Positions 45,833 through 54,687 are shown, counted from the first letter of the stretch. The stretch: 64,000 nucleotides of DNA from Spirochaetota bacterium (GCA_023398165.1 JAEWSQ010000017.1:5225-69224); one strand, 5' to 3'. Translations and numbers: made by a program. The notes: generated by a model not told the origin, from the sequence alone.

Positions 45833-46489
45833 TTATAAAAAAGACTGTCGGTGATTATTATAATGAGTCCGTAACAATTCCGGTAACCCTGAAAGCTCCA
45901 GAATAGGACTGAATTTGTTTTCCAATGAGGTCGAACTGATTTCCGGATGCCCGTGCGGAATCGGCATTTTTTTGGTAAATGCAAGCACTCTCGGTTCCAT
46001 TGCTCCGAATTCTGCGATCAGATCGATTCTAAATACTTTTTCATGTGCGGGAAGCAGAATATACTGCTCTCTGTTGTCTAAAGAAACGGAGATTTCAAAT
46101 GAATCACTAGGGGTTTCGGCATTTTCATTAAAAAAACTGACCCTTAAAACAAGACCTAAAAAGCTTTTTACCTGTGTTATTTCCTGAAGATCTGTTGTTC
46201 TTATGTCCCAATATACAAACGCCCATACCGGATTCCGCATAAGAGATCCTATGTGTGTTTCATTATAGGTTTTCGGTAACTCATCGTAATACTTAAAATT
46301 ATGCTTGTCGTCAAGCAGATCGCCTGAATCATTATCCTCTGTATCTTCTGCCGCTTCAAGAAGTTCTGCAATAATAAATCTTCTGTTAAGATTAATAGGA
46401 ATTTCTATTCCGTATTCATCAGCCAAATTAATAAGGTCTGACGTTGAAAGAGTCTCAAGATACGATCGAGATACTAAAAAAGTGTCCAT
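45833..46489 (-). CDS. DUF4912-domain protein
   Basis: The 218-residue product has a SAP/Rho-like N-terminal helix pair (LSTSDLINLADEYGIEIP, NRRFIIAELLEAAED) and a DUF4912 body (THIGSLMRNPVWAFVYWDI; LVLRVSFFNENAE), a beta-sandwich found beside glycan enzymes in spirochaetes and other bacteria. The start at 46489 has AGGAA upstream. It is probably co-transcribed with the GH57 gene and may bind glucan or regulate it (inference). Confidence 0.75.
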   Translation of the reverse strand: MDTFLVSRSYLETLSTSDLINLADEYGIEIPINLNRRFIIAELLEAAEDTEDNDSGDLLDDKHNFKYYDELPKTYNETHIGSLMRNPVWAFVYWDIRTTDLQEITQVKSFLGLVLRVSFFNENAETPSDSFEISVSLDNREQYILLPAHEKVFRIDLIAEFGAMEPRVLAFTKKMPIPHGHPEISSTSLENKFSPILELSGLPELLRTHYNNHRQSFL

Positions 46490-46545
46490 AAGCGTTCCTA
46501 TGATGAACAGAAAACTGCCTTGTGTCAAGTCCTCACAATAAACAT

Positions 46546-47223
46546 CTAGCTAAGTTTTACCATTTTATCTGAAAAACCCAGATCGCTCATATGAGGAGGG
46601 TATTGCGCTTCAATAATTTTTATACCGCCTTCAAGCGGTAAACTGATCTTTTTTGCAGTCAGCATCAGTTTTTTTATACCGGGATTTTTTTTTATAAAGC
46701 GGTTAACAGCGAAATTCCCGTATTTATCATCGGCTGCGATAGGGCAGTTTTGTTTAGCGAGGTGAATGCGTATCTGATGCATCCTTCCTGTATCGAGGGT
46801 GAGTGCTATATGTGAAAAAAGGAGGGTTTCTTTACCGGCTTCCATATTCATCGAATAGACATTAATAACCCTGTACAGCGTTCTTGCCTGTTTTTCCTCG
46901 CCTCTTTGTTCAATTGCTTCATCTATGAATCCTTCCGGTTTTTTCATTGTACCAATACAGAATGCCTCGTATTCTTTTTTTACACTCTTTGAAGCTATGA
47001 GCCTCGTCCATTTCGCAGCGGATACCGCAGATTTTGCGGCCACAAGAACACCTGAGGTATCCTTGTCGAGCCGGTGTACTAAATACACAGGATACCCCGT
47101 CTGTTCCGGCAGCACGGTATCCACACTGTGTGTTATGCCGCTCCCTCCTTGAACCGGAAGTGAGAATGGTTTATTTATTACAAGTATTTCTTCGTTTTCA
47201 TATAATATAGGAATGCTGATCAT
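46546..47223 (-). CDS. RluA-family rRNA/tRNA pseudouridine synthase
   Basis: The 225-residue product shows the RluA motif HRLDKDTSGVLVAAKS with the catalytic Asp, and the TGRMHQIRIHLA and IAADDKYG motifs. It lacks an S4 domain and is short, near RluA or YlyB-type enzymes; the target uridine cannot be told. The ATG sits six bases after a good -10 and lacks a Shine-Dalgarno sequence. Confidence 0.9.
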   Translation of the reverse strand: MISIPILYENEEILVINKPFSLPVQGGSGITHSVDTVLPEQTGYPVYLVHRLDKDTSGVLVAAKSAVSAAKWTRLIASKSVKKEYEAFCIGTMKKPEGFIDEAIEQRGEEKQARTLYRVINVYSMNMEAGKETLLFSHIALTLDTGRMHQIRIHLAKQNCPIAADDKYGNFAVNRFIKKNPGIKKLMLTAKKISLPLEGGIKIIEAQYPPHMSDLGFSDKMVKLS

Positions 47224-47229
47224 CCGAGA

Positions 47230-47258
47230 AGTATAGTGGAGATTACTTCATGTGTAAA
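47230..47258 (-). promoter_or_regulatory. Promoter of the pseudouridine synthase gene
   Basis: On the minus strand, TTTACA (47253-47258), a 17-base spacer and TATACT (47230-47235) lie six bases from the ATG at 47223. The same AGTATAGT sequence can serve as a -10 for the divergent gene at 47250, so the two promoters may overlap. Confidence 0.6.
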
Positions 47259-48416
47259 CATAAAAGGCTTTTAGGCGCTGTTGTCTGTATAGTTTTTTTT
47301 CTCAGCATTCCGCTCATTGCAGAGGTTTTCGCAAGCGATGAGTACGGCTATTCCATCGATTTCCCTGAAGGTTTTTCTATCATCGACAGTACCGGCACTG
47401 AGGGATACTTTTTTTCCCATCAAAGTTTCCCTCTCTCTGCCGTATTGCGTATTTATTCTGATGAACGGTATAAAGATGTAAAAACGGCCTCTCTCGATTC
47501 CTTAAAAAAACTCGGTGCCTCTGCGGATACAAATACATTTCAATGGCGCAATACAGAATGCGCTTTATCGTACTATACAATGCCCATGGAGTCTTCGGTA
47601 TATGCGGGCTGGGCGGTATCCTGCTTTCTTCCTTCCGGCAGGGGGCTGTTTTTCTTCATGATGTATACTCCGCAGGATCAGTATGAAATATATAATAAGT
47701 GTATTATTTCATCGATGGACAGCATCTGCATCGACCGCGGAAGTTTTTTTGAAAGCGGACCTGTTACGTCATTTGCCTATCCGGCAGAAGGGAAAAAAAC
47801 AGTTCAGCTTTTCATAGCAGGACTTACAATTCCTGTTACTGTTGATGCTACTGACAGTGAAGCCGGGGAGTTTGTAGTGGAAAGGGAGTTCAATGTATTG
47901 AAACTCTACGGAGGGACAGAATTTCAGGAAAGCGCAAGGCAGCGGTATTATCAGCAGATATACAGGGATTCATACGGAAGATTAAAAAAGGCGGCGTTTG
48001 AAATCTCAGGCGCTCTTGAGCCTAAGGCTGCTGAAGAAAATCCATCGTCTCCGGAGGCTTATATTGCATCATCACTACTTACATGGGTTCAGGGCTTTCC
48101 GTATGAGAGAAATTTCAGCAAAAGCGATTTTACACATCCTGTGAGCGCTCTTCTGGGGGAGGGAAGCGACTGTGACAGCCGCTCTATGCTGGCGGTAATT
48201 CTTTTACGGCAGATGAATATTAAGTCACAGTTATTTATATCAACAGTATTCAGCCATAGTGTTTTCGGTTCTGATGTTTCGGGTAAGGGTGCAAGACTGG
48301 ATTTTGAAGGAACCGCATACCTTCTCGGCGAGACGACAGCCAAGGTTGACATTGGTCTTATCGCCCGTGAAATGAGCGACTCGACCAAATGGTTTGCAAT
48401 TCCTCTGGCAGAATAA
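47250..48416 (+). CDS. Secreted transglutaminase-like protein
   Basis: The 388-residue product has a signal peptide (about 1-25). Near the C-terminus it shows a transglutaminase-like core: GSDCDSRSMLAVILLRQM (catalytic Cys in DCDSRS), followed by SHSVFG (His) and later acidic residues. Such domains can be cysteine proteases or binding modules. The N-terminal 190 residues resemble a PsbP/DUF-like fold in secreted bacterial proteins (DEYGYSIDFPEGFSIID), but I do not name it. GGAG precedes the ATG. Confidence 0.7.
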   Translation: MCKHKRLLGAVVCIVFFLSIPLIAEVFASDEYGYSIDFPEGFSIIDSTGTEGYFFSHQSFPLSAVLRIYSDERYKDVKTASLDSLKKLGASADTNTFQWRNTECALSYYTMPMESSVYAGWAVSCFLPSGRGLFFFMMYTPQDQYEIYNKCIISSMDSICIDRGSFFESGPVTSFAYPAEGKKTVQLFIAGLTIPVTVDATDSEAGEFVVEREFNVLKLYGGTEFQESARQRYYQQIYRDSYGRLKKAAFEISGALEPKAAEENPSSPEAYIASSLLTWVQGFPYERNFSKSDFTHPVSALLGEGSDCDSRSMLAVILLRQMNIKSQLFISTVFSHSVFGSDVSGKGARLDFEGTAYLLGETTAKVDIGLIAREMSDSTKWFAIPLAE

Positions 48417-48417
48417 C

Positions 48418-49065
48418 TTACTGAATTAGTAAATTATATGCATCGATCGGATTTGTAACCGCAAGCAATGCGTCGCGCAGTTCTTTATTTTTTAGCTTAG
48501 TGCTGAAAAAAGAAAGGGTTTGAAGGTAGTAGGCATGCTGATTATAGGAAGCGGCGATCATAAAAAGAAGTTTCACCGGCGTGTCGTCGATTGTTTGGAA
48601 ATCGATAATGTCATTTGCGCTTATGCCTACAGACATAACAAGATCGGTGACAGATGAAAGTCTTACATGCGGAATTGCAATACCCCGGCCTATTGCTGTG
48701 GACATTAATTCCTCACGCTTCAATATTTCAACTGATAATTCCTGCGCATTTTTAACCTGGGGAGCCGTACTTAAGTTATTTGCAAGTTCAACAAGGGCAT
48801 CATGTTTTGTGGAATGATTCAAGAAAATAATTCTGTCGGGAGAAAGAATATTTTTTACTTGAATATGGGATCCGGAGGGCAGAGGGCGCGAACCGGAAGA
48901 AAGTCTGTCATTTACCCATTTTTCAATTTCTGATTTTTTAAATCTCCAGACTGTACCTATTTTACCTGAGGGAACCTCGCCTTTTTGAGCCCAATCATAT
49001 ACTGTGCGTTCAGACACTCTCAAATATTTAGCTACTTCTTCAATAGTCAGGATGTCGTCTTCCAC
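48418..49065 (-). CDS. PTS EIIA (Fru/Ntr type) with N-terminal helix-turn-helix
   Basis: The 215-residue product begins with an excisionase/MerR-type DNA-binding domain (LTIEEVAKYLRVSERTVYDWAQKGEVPSGKIGTVWRF is the region, residues 6-45), then a PTS IIA domain of the fructose/nitrogen class with the phosphorylated His in GIAIPHVRL. This layout is typical of spirochaetes and resembles PtsN. It should sense PTS phosphorylation and act on gene expression. The start is a GTG with AAGGAGAA upstream. Confidence 0.88.
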   Translation of the reverse strand: MEDDILTIEEVAKYLRVSERTVYDWAQKGEVPSGKIGTVWRFKKSEIEKWVNDRLSSGSRPLPSGSHIQVKNILSPDRIIFLNHSTKHDALVELANNLSTAPQVKNAQELSVEILKREELMSTAIGRGIAIPHVRLSSVTDLVMSVGISANDIIDFQTIDDTPVKLLFMIAASYNQHAYYLQTLSFFSTKLKNKELRDALLAVTNPIDAYNLLIQ

Positions 49066-49120
49066 AACCTTCTCCTTAAGTTTCTTAAAAAGAACACTAT
49101 AATAGTATTTTTCATGTAAT

Positions 49121-49149
49121 ATTTTGCATTGTTTGCGCTTTTATGTCAA
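49121..49149 (-). promoter_or_regulatory. Promoter of the HTH-EIIA gene
   Basis: Minus-strand TTGACA (49144-49149), a 17-base spacer and CAAAAT (49121-49126). It gives a leader of about 50 bases. Confidence 0.5.
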
Positions 49150-49198
49150 GCCTTACGTCTAATTATCTTTTCAAACCGGATTTTTGAAGCACAGCCAC

Positions 49199-49600
49199 TT
49201 ATTTTTCGGAAAGTTCATGAAGGGAATCGAAGGGAAACAATTTCCCTATTGTTGTTTCAACTCTGTTTTCCCAGGAAGAACCGAAAACTACCGGAACCGA
49301 TGCATCTGCAAACTCCGACATTACCTGACGGCATGCTCCGCACGGACTTACCGGGTAATCTGCTTTCGGCGCAGCGATTGCAATCGCTTTAAATGTTCTA
49401 TGACCCATCGCAGCGGCAGTGAAAATTGCGGTTCTCTCCGCGCAGTTCGTCAATCCGTAGGATCTGTTTTCAATATTTGTACCGGTTACAATAGTATCAT
49501 CGGCAAGCAGAACGGCCGCTCCCACCGGAAACGATGAGTACGGTGAATAACTTTTTTGAGAAGCCCGTAATGCCTCTTCATAGAGTGTTTTTAAATTCAT
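49199..49600 (-). CDS. cdd: Cytidine deaminase
   Basis: The 133-residue product is a tetrameric-type cytidine deaminase of pyrimidine salvage. Zinc ligands and catalytic Glu are visible in NCAERTAIF (Cys, Glu) and PCGACRQV (two Cys). The length is standard. GGGGA precedes the ATG. Confidence 0.95.
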   Translation of the reverse strand: MNLKTLYEEALRASQKSYSPYSSFPVGAAVLLADDTIVTGTNIENRSYGLTNCAERTAIFTAAAMGHRTFKAIAIAAPKADYPVSPCGACRQVMSEFADASVPVVFGSSWENRVETTIGKLFPFDSLHELSEK

Positions 49601-49622
49601 GAATTCCCCTTTTTAGCAAGCC

Positions 49623-49651
49623 TTGACAACAAATTTGCCATATTATACCAT
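49623..49651 (+). promoter_or_regulatory. Promoter ahead of the M23 operon
   Basis: TTGACA (49623-49628), a 17-base spacer and TACCAT (49646-49651), seven bases before the ATG at 49659. There is no Shine-Dalgarno sequence. Confidence 0.5.
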
Positions 49652-49658
49652 GTATTTT

Positions 49659-50759
49659 ATGAAAGTAAAAGAAAATGTTCTGCTTTTTGCTGCTGCCGGT
49701 TTTGTTTTTTTTGTTGCGTATCTGCTTTTCGGCGGTCTTTCCCTCGAACATGAAATCCAGTTTATTCCTGAGTGGACAATCTCACTTGAGGACAAACTTT
49801 TATCATATGTGCATGACAATGGCAGTGAAGAATATGAATCCGGCTCTGTTCCGGAGAGCGCACTTCCTTTTAAACTCGCTCAGTTTTTAGGATACATAAC
49901 AGAGACAGGCAGTGTTCCCTTTATACGGAGTTTCCCGGAAAAAGCATCACTCTCTCAATCATACTGGACTTCATATATTTCCAGTGCTTCTCAAACACCG
50001 GTGTATTCAACGGGAACAGGTGAAAAAATTATAATCGAGGAAAGCGGATTTCCTTATATCAGCAATAACAATATTTATGTTTTTTATCCCGGCGGAAATT
50101 CTTTCGGCAAGTATTCAGGCGAAGGAAAAAAACTGTGGTCTGCAGAACACTGGAGTCCTATAACTGCATTTGCCTCATGCGCTGCCGGAACAGTATGCGG
50201 ATACGCTGACGGCGATCTCAGGTATTTTGACGATTCAGGCAGGCTTGTGTTTTCGATGTATCCGGGCGGCAGTACGTATGAAATAATTCTCGGGGCAACA
50301 ATATCAGAGGACGGAGCCTACATCGCTGCTGTATGCGGGCTGGAAAAGCAGCGCTTTATTGTTATTCAGGTAAACGGGAAAAACAGCAAGATAATTTACC
50401 ATACCTATCTGCAGACGGAAAAGACAGCACAAACCTTAGTATATTTTAATAAGCAAGGAAGCAGAGTCTATTTTAATTTCGACGGAGGGCTGGGAATCGT
50501 TGATTTTCAAAAAAATACGATGGTATCCATCCCGGTGTCGGGCGATGTTTGTTCAATATCAGAATGCGGGGAGCTTGGTCTCTATTTTGTGTTGTGTCAG
50601 GATGAGGGGCAGTGGACGGTGCTTGCGCTTGAGTCATATGAAAATTTACTGGGATCTTTTTCATTTACCGCCTCCGCCGCTTTCATGACCGCCTCTGATA
50701 ATTCACTCTATCTGGGAAAGGATTCTCAAATATCAAAATTGGAGATTGTAAGAAAATGA
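49659..50759 (+). CDS. Membrane-anchored beta-propeller-like protein
   Basis: The 366-residue product has an N-terminal membrane anchor (about 7-25) and an extracytoplasmic part with WD40/PQQ-like strands (KLWSAEHWSPITAFASC; GYADGDLRYFDDSGRLVFSM; ISEDGAYIAAVCGL). No enzyme motif is present. The start at 49659 is favoured because a promoter -35 and -10 lie within the open frame upstream. Its stop overlaps the next gene's ATG (ATGA). It may be a scaffold for the M23-like partner. Confidence 0.65.
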   Translation: MKVKENVLLFAAAGFVFFVAYLLFGGLSLEHEIQFIPEWTISLEDKLLSYVHDNGSEEYESGSVPESALPFKLAQFLGYITETGSVPFIRSFPEKASLSQSYWTSYISSASQTPVYSTGTGEKIIIEESGFPYISNNNIYVFYPGGNSFGKYSGEGKKLWSAEHWSPITAFASCAAGTVCGYADGDLRYFDDSGRLVFSMYPGGSTYEIILGATISEDGAYIAAVCGLEKQRFIVIQVNGKNSKIIYHTYLQTEKTAQTLVYFNKQGSRVYFNFDGGLGIVDFQKNTMVSIPVSGDVCSISECGELGLYFVLCQDEGQWTVLALESYENLLGSFSFTASAAFMTASDNSLYLGKDSQISKLEIVRK

Positions 50760-51625
50760 AAGACTCTCGCAAGTGTACTCTGCTATTCCCGTTCGTCTTA
50801 CTTCTGCTGACGCTGCCCTTATGTGCTTTTGACTGGCCTCAGGAGCTTATAATACCCCATTCCTTTTCTTCTTATTTTGCGCAAAAAAGAGGAAGTTCTT
50901 TTTCCACCTCGCTAATATTTACCGGTTCTGTACCCGTAAAAGCCAGCGACAGCGGACGGGTGATTGTGCGGATTGACCAGAATTCTTCATCGTTTATATC
51001 GTTTCCTTCAACCCTCGGTAATGCGGTTATTCTGTCTCATAAGGATTCATTAATGACAGTCTATGCAAGCCTTGATTCCATTCAGATTACTGCCGACCGG
51101 AAAGAGATAACTGCAGGAGAAGAATTGGGCATCAGCGGAAATTCAGGATGGCATACAGGTCCGGGATGTCTTGAATTTCAGGTAATCGATGTTAAAAATA
51201 AAACCTGCATCAATCCTCTGCTTCTGATGCCTTCGATTTCTGCAAATTTTGATCTTCAGCTTGGAAAGCTTTTTATTGCCGACAAGAAGGGCACTATGGT
51301 TGACCTTTCCATAAAGAAGAGTTTTGAATCAGGGATGTATATTTTGTACCGTGATGCTGCTTCCGGAGGTATGCCGTATAAAACCAGCGTGACGGTTAAC
51401 GGCGCTCTCGTTCAAACTATTACCTATGACGCTCTTTCTCTTTATGAACAGCAGCTCTGTGTGAGCAGTAAAAAAAATCTTCCCTATTCAGAGGTATATC
51501 CACAGGATACTTTACAGTATCTTGCAGAGCTGCATCTGAATAAGGGGAAAAACAGCATCACTGTCCAGGTTTTTGATATTCTGGGAAACCAGAAACAGTC
51601 TTCATTCAATGTTGAAGTGTTTTAA
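50756..51625 (+). CDS. Degenerate M23 (LytM-like) domain protein
   Basis: The 289-residue product has a signal peptide (about 1-24) and an M23-type beta-fold (about 45-160: VKASDSGRVIVRI, LGNAVILSHKDS, ELGISGNSGWHTGPGCLEF). The zinc ligands are gone: the HxH region reads CLEFQ instead of HLHFE, and the other ligands are also replaced. It is likely a non-catalytic regulator or binder, as with EnvC and NlpD. An Ig-like C-terminal domain follows. It is translationally coupled to the upstream gene. Confidence 0.72.
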   Translation: MKDSRKCTLLFPFVLLLLTLPLCAFDWPQELIIPHSFSSYFAQKRGSSFSTSLIFTGSVPVKASDSGRVIVRIDQNSSSFISFPSTLGNAVILSHKDSLMTVYASLDSIQITADRKEITAGEELGISGNSGWHTGPGCLEFQVIDVKNKTCINPLLLMPSISANFDLQLGKLFIADKKGTMVDLSIKKSFESGMYILYRDAASGGMPYKTSVTVNGALVQTITYDALSLYEQQLCVSSKKNLPYSEVYPQDTLQYLAELHLNKGKNSITVQVFDILGNQKQSSFNVEVF

Positions 51626-51643
51626 TGTTTCTTCTTTAAAGGA

Positions 51644-52240
51644 TCATTCTCCGTACAGATGCTCAAATTCATGCATTTTTTCCATTGCACGTTCTTTGCA
51701 TCCTCCGCAGGCCGTTCCTATTTTAGTCCTTGCCTGCAGTTCCTCCCAGCTCCTGTCGCCTGCTTTGTAGGCATCTTCTAGATCACGGTCGGTAATATTT
51801 AAACAGGTGCATATTACTTCCACCGCTTCCTGTCCTGCAAGTGAAGGTCTCCCTTTTTTGGCAAGGTAGTCATCAATAGCGCTTCTAAGCGCCTTGTCTC
51901 CTAAAACAGAACAGTGAATTTTATTCGAGGGAAGTCCTCCAAGACGAGCGACAATATCCTGGGGTTTAAGCTTATATGCTTCAGTAATAGGCATACCTTT
52001 AACAGCCTCCGACAATATTGATGTTGAGGCAATAGCGCTTGCGCATCCGTATGTTTTCCACCGTACATCGGTAATAATATCATCTGTAATGCGCAGAAGA
52101 ATCAGCATCTGATCTCCGCATTGAATATTTCCGACAATACCCCGTCCGTCGTGCGGCCATGAAGATTCATCGTCCATGAGCACATTTTTCGGGTTTTGAA
52201 AGTGATCTTTTACCACATCTGAATATAACCAATCCTGCAT
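51644..52240 (-). CDS. nifU: NifU-like Fe-S scaffold with BFD-type [2Fe-2S] domain
   Basis: The 198-residue product joins an IscU-like scaffold (about 1-125; cysteines in QCGDQM, YGCASA and HCSVLG) to a bacterioferredoxin-ferredoxin-type domain (about 140-190; CTCLNIT and TACGGCKE). It builds Fe-S clusters from sulfur supplied by the cysteine desulfurase encoded just upstream. GAGGAT precedes the ATG. It is the last gene of the mnmA-nifS-nifU operon, opposite in direction to the Rrf2 regulator. Confidence 0.9.
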   Translation of the reverse strand: MQDWLYSDVVKDHFQNPKNVLMDDESSWPHDGRGIVGNIQCGDQMLILLRITDDIITDVRWKTYGCASAIASTSILSEAVKGMPITEAYKLKPQDIVARLGGLPSNKIHCSVLGDKALRSAIDDYLAKKGRPSLAGQEAVEVICTCLNITDRDLEDAYKAGDRSWEELQARTKIGTACGGCKERAMEKMHEFEHLYGE

Positions 52241-52251
52241 AGTATCCTCTG

Positions 52252-53406
52252 TTATCTAAGTGTTGACATTTTCCTCAGCCGTTCGATAACGGGCGGAAAA
52301 TTCTGTAAAATATATTCTACATCGGCAGCCGTATTATACTTGCCGAAGCTGAACCGTATAGAACCGTGGGCCAATTCAGGACCGAGACCCGTAGCCACGA
52401 GGACATGAGAAGGTTCAAGACTTCCTGAAGCACAGGCCGAGCCTGTTGAAACAGATATTCCCAATAAATCCAGATGCAGAAGAATTGCCTCACCTTCAGC
52501 TCCGGGGAATGAAACATCGAGCGTATTGGGAAGAACCTTTTCAGGATGTCCGTTAATACGGATATTGGGAATTCTTTCCAAAAGACCGTCCCTCAATGCT
52601 TCTCTCAATTTTTTTGTGCGGGAGGAGTAGGAACTAAGTTCATTTTCAGCAATAACAGCGGCGTATCCGAATGCTGCAATCGCAGGTGCATTATAGGTTC
52701 CGGCTCTGTATCCTTTTTCCTGATGTCCGCCGCGGATCAGGGGCTCAATTTTTCTTCCCTTTTTTACAAAAAGTGCTCCGACACCTTTAGGACCATAGAT
52801 CTTGTGAGCCGAAAAGGTTGCATAATCAACATCCCAGTCTTTTAGATCTACTTCAATTTTTCCGGCAGCCTGTACCGCATCGGTGTGAAACAGAGCTCCC
52901 CTTTCATGAGCCATTGCGCACAGCGTTTTAACATCCTGGACAGTGCCGATTTCATTATTTGCAGTCATGATAGAAACTAAAAGAGGATTTTTCTCAAGCG
53001 CCGAACGGTATGCATCGAGGCGTATAAGACCGTCCCCGTCCACTGGAAGCTTAATAACCGTAAAACCCTCTTTTTCCAGCTGCTTTGCAGATTCAAGAAC
53101 GCAGGGATGTTCAATTGCAGATATTACAATGGTTTCCTCTGTACTTCTCTTGAGAGTCTTCATGGTTTGAAAAACAGTATTATTCGATTCAGAACCGCCT
53201 GAGGTAAAAATGATTTCCTGGGAAGTACACCCGGCTAGAGAAGCTATTTCGCTTCTCGCTTTTTCTATTTTTTTTGCTTCAAGTCTGCCGTCTTCATGGA
53301 GGCTCGAAGCGTTTGCATACAGCTCAAGTTCGTTGAAGTAAAATTTTTTAACTTCATCAGAAAGCGGTGTAGTTGCATTGTAATCAAGGTAAATTCTTTT
53401 GTTCAT
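52252..53406 (-). CDS. nifS: Cysteine desulfurase (NifS/IscS)
   Basis: The 384-residue PLP enzyme moves sulfur from cysteine to Fe-S scaffolds and tRNA thiolation. Motifs: SGGSESNN, HTDAVQAAGK, PLP lysine in SAHKIYGPKG, and the active-site Cys loop STGSACASG. Its ATG overlaps the end of mnmA by four bases. It lies 11 bases from nifU. It can thus serve both partners of this operon. Confidence 0.95.
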   Translation of the reverse strand: MNKRIYLDYNATTPLSDEVKKFYFNELELYANASSLHEDGRLEAKKIEKARSEIASLAGCTSQEIIFTSGGSESNNTVFQTMKTLKRSTEETIVISAIEHPCVLESAKQLEKEGFTVIKLPVDGDGLIRLDAYRSALEKNPLLVSIMTANNEIGTVQDVKTLCAMAHERGALFHTDAVQAAGKIEVDLKDWDVDYATFSAHKIYGPKGVGALFVKKGRKIEPLIRGGHQEKGYRAGTYNAPAIAAFGYAAVIAENELSSYSSRTKKLREALRDGLLERIPNIRINGHPEKVLPNTLDVSFPGAEGEAILLHLDLLGISVSTGSACASGSLEPSHVLVATGLGPELAHGSIRFSFGKYNTAADVEYILQNFPPVIERLRKMSTLR

Positions 53407-54590
53407 GGTATTGAGCGGGATATTATCCCTCCTCCTGCTGTCACGCCGTGTAAATATACTACAACAGATTGCCCCGGGGCAACTGCTCTTTGCGGTTTTT
53501 CAAATTTCACAATGAAGCTTCCCTCATTAGTATCAGACTTCATAATTCGAGCCTGGAAGGGAGGGCTTGCAAGGCGGATTTTCACCATCGCAGTAAACGG
53601 TTTTTCGGGTTCATATCCGCCTGCCCAAACCCAGTTATCAGCTTCTAAAGCGGAGGAAAAAAGTCCGTCATCATCAGATAAAACTATCTCATTGCTTTCA
53701 GGATAAATAGCACTTACATACAAAGGTTTATTTGAACTGACGCCGAGGCCTCTGCGCTGTCCTATGGTATAGTGTTCTATACCGCGGTGGATGCCGAGCC
53801 TTTTCCCGTCATCGCTAATGATGTTTCCCGCAATTGAAGATTTATCGGAAAAAATAATGTCAAAGTATTCCTGTGGTACAAAATCCTGACTTTCTCCTCT
53901 CGATGCAGAGTGTAAGTTTCTTTCCTTTGCCATCGCGAACACCTGTTTTTTTGTGAATGAACTCAATGGAAAACGGACTTTCTCCCATACAGAAGACGGA
54001 ACACGGCATAAAAAGTATGACTGATCTTTTGCCCTGTCATAGGCCTGTGTTATTAGAAGGGGGCGGTTATCAGATGCAGCTTGGGAAGATACGCTTTCAT
54101 CATTATAGAGAAATGCAATATCAGCTTCCGGCCGTACAAGTTTTGCATAGTGTCCGGTACAGAAATAGTCGTACTTGATGCCGAGTTTTTCTATGCCGGA
54201 AAGAAGTGAGCCGAATTTTATATGAGCATTGCATTGAATACAGGGATTGGGAGTTCTTCCCTTGCGGTATTCGTCTTTAAAATATGACAGAACAAAGGAC
54301 TGATAATCGTTGTGAACCGGAATGACGTGATACTCAATACTGTGTTCTTTGCAGAATTTTCTGCATTCCTCAATATCGTTTGCCTCGTCCGGGCTGTAGC
54401 AGGATGAACGGATTCCGTCTGAAGAGGGGGGCAGGGGGAGTTTAGAATCCCAGACGGACATGGTGACTCCTATAACGCGGCATCCGGCTTCTTTTAAAAG
54501 AACCGCGGTAAGCGTGGAATCAACACCTCCAGACATACCTACAACCACAGTCGAGTTTTTATCCGGCATTTGAACTTCAGTAAACTTCAT
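53403..54590 (-). CDS. mnmA: tRNA-specific 2-thiouridylase MnmA
   Basis: The 395-residue product thiolates U34 of Lys, Glu and Gln tRNAs. PP-loop: VVGMSGGVDST; the first catalytic region NPCIQCNAHIKFG has the CxxC. The second catalytic Cys, normally in an SQDICF or STGICF motif, is absent: the text reads GESQDFVPQEYF (about 229-240). The start at 54590 lies six bases after a -10 and has no Shine-Dalgarno; a later ATG at 54569 is possible. It is first in the operon with nifS and nifU. Confidence 0.9.
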   Translation of the reverse strand: MKFTEVQMPDKNSTVVVGMSGGVDSTLTAVLLKEAGCRVIGVTMSVWDSKLPLPPSSDGIRSSCYSPDEANDIEECRKFCKEHSIEYHVIPVHNDYQSFVLSYFKDEYRKGRTPNPCIQCNAHIKFGSLLSGIEKLGIKYDYFCTGHYAKLVRPEADIAFLYNDESVSSQAASDNRPLLITQAYDRAKDQSYFLCRVPSSVWEKVRFPLSSFTKKQVFAMAKERNLHSASRGESQDFVPQEYFDIIFSDKSSIAGNIISDDGKRLGIHRGIEHYTIGQRRGLGVSSNKPLYVSAIYPESNEIVLSDDDGLFSSALEADNWVWAGGYEPEKPFTAMVKIRLASPPFQARIMKSDTNEGSFIVKFEKPQRAVAPGQSVVVYLHGVTAGGGIISRSIP

Positions 54591-54596
54591 AGTGTA

Positions 54597-54625
54597 AATA
54601 TATCTTTTTATCAGAAAATAGTGAA
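54597..54625 (-). promoter_or_regulatory. Promoter of mnmA-nifS-nifU
   Basis: On the minus strand, TTCACT (54620-54625), a 17-base spacer and TATATT (54597-54602) lie six bases from the ATG. TAGGAAAATAT (54656-54666) sits just upstream of it, shared with the metY leader. Confidence 0.5.
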
Positions 54626-54687
54626 GTAATTTTGAATAAAAAACTATTAAAATACTAGGAAAATATGAAATATAAATCATATTCTTA

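Noticed and set aside
49623..49658. TTG or upstream ATG start for the propeller-like protein
   Set aside because: These bases form the -35 and -10 region of the promoter.
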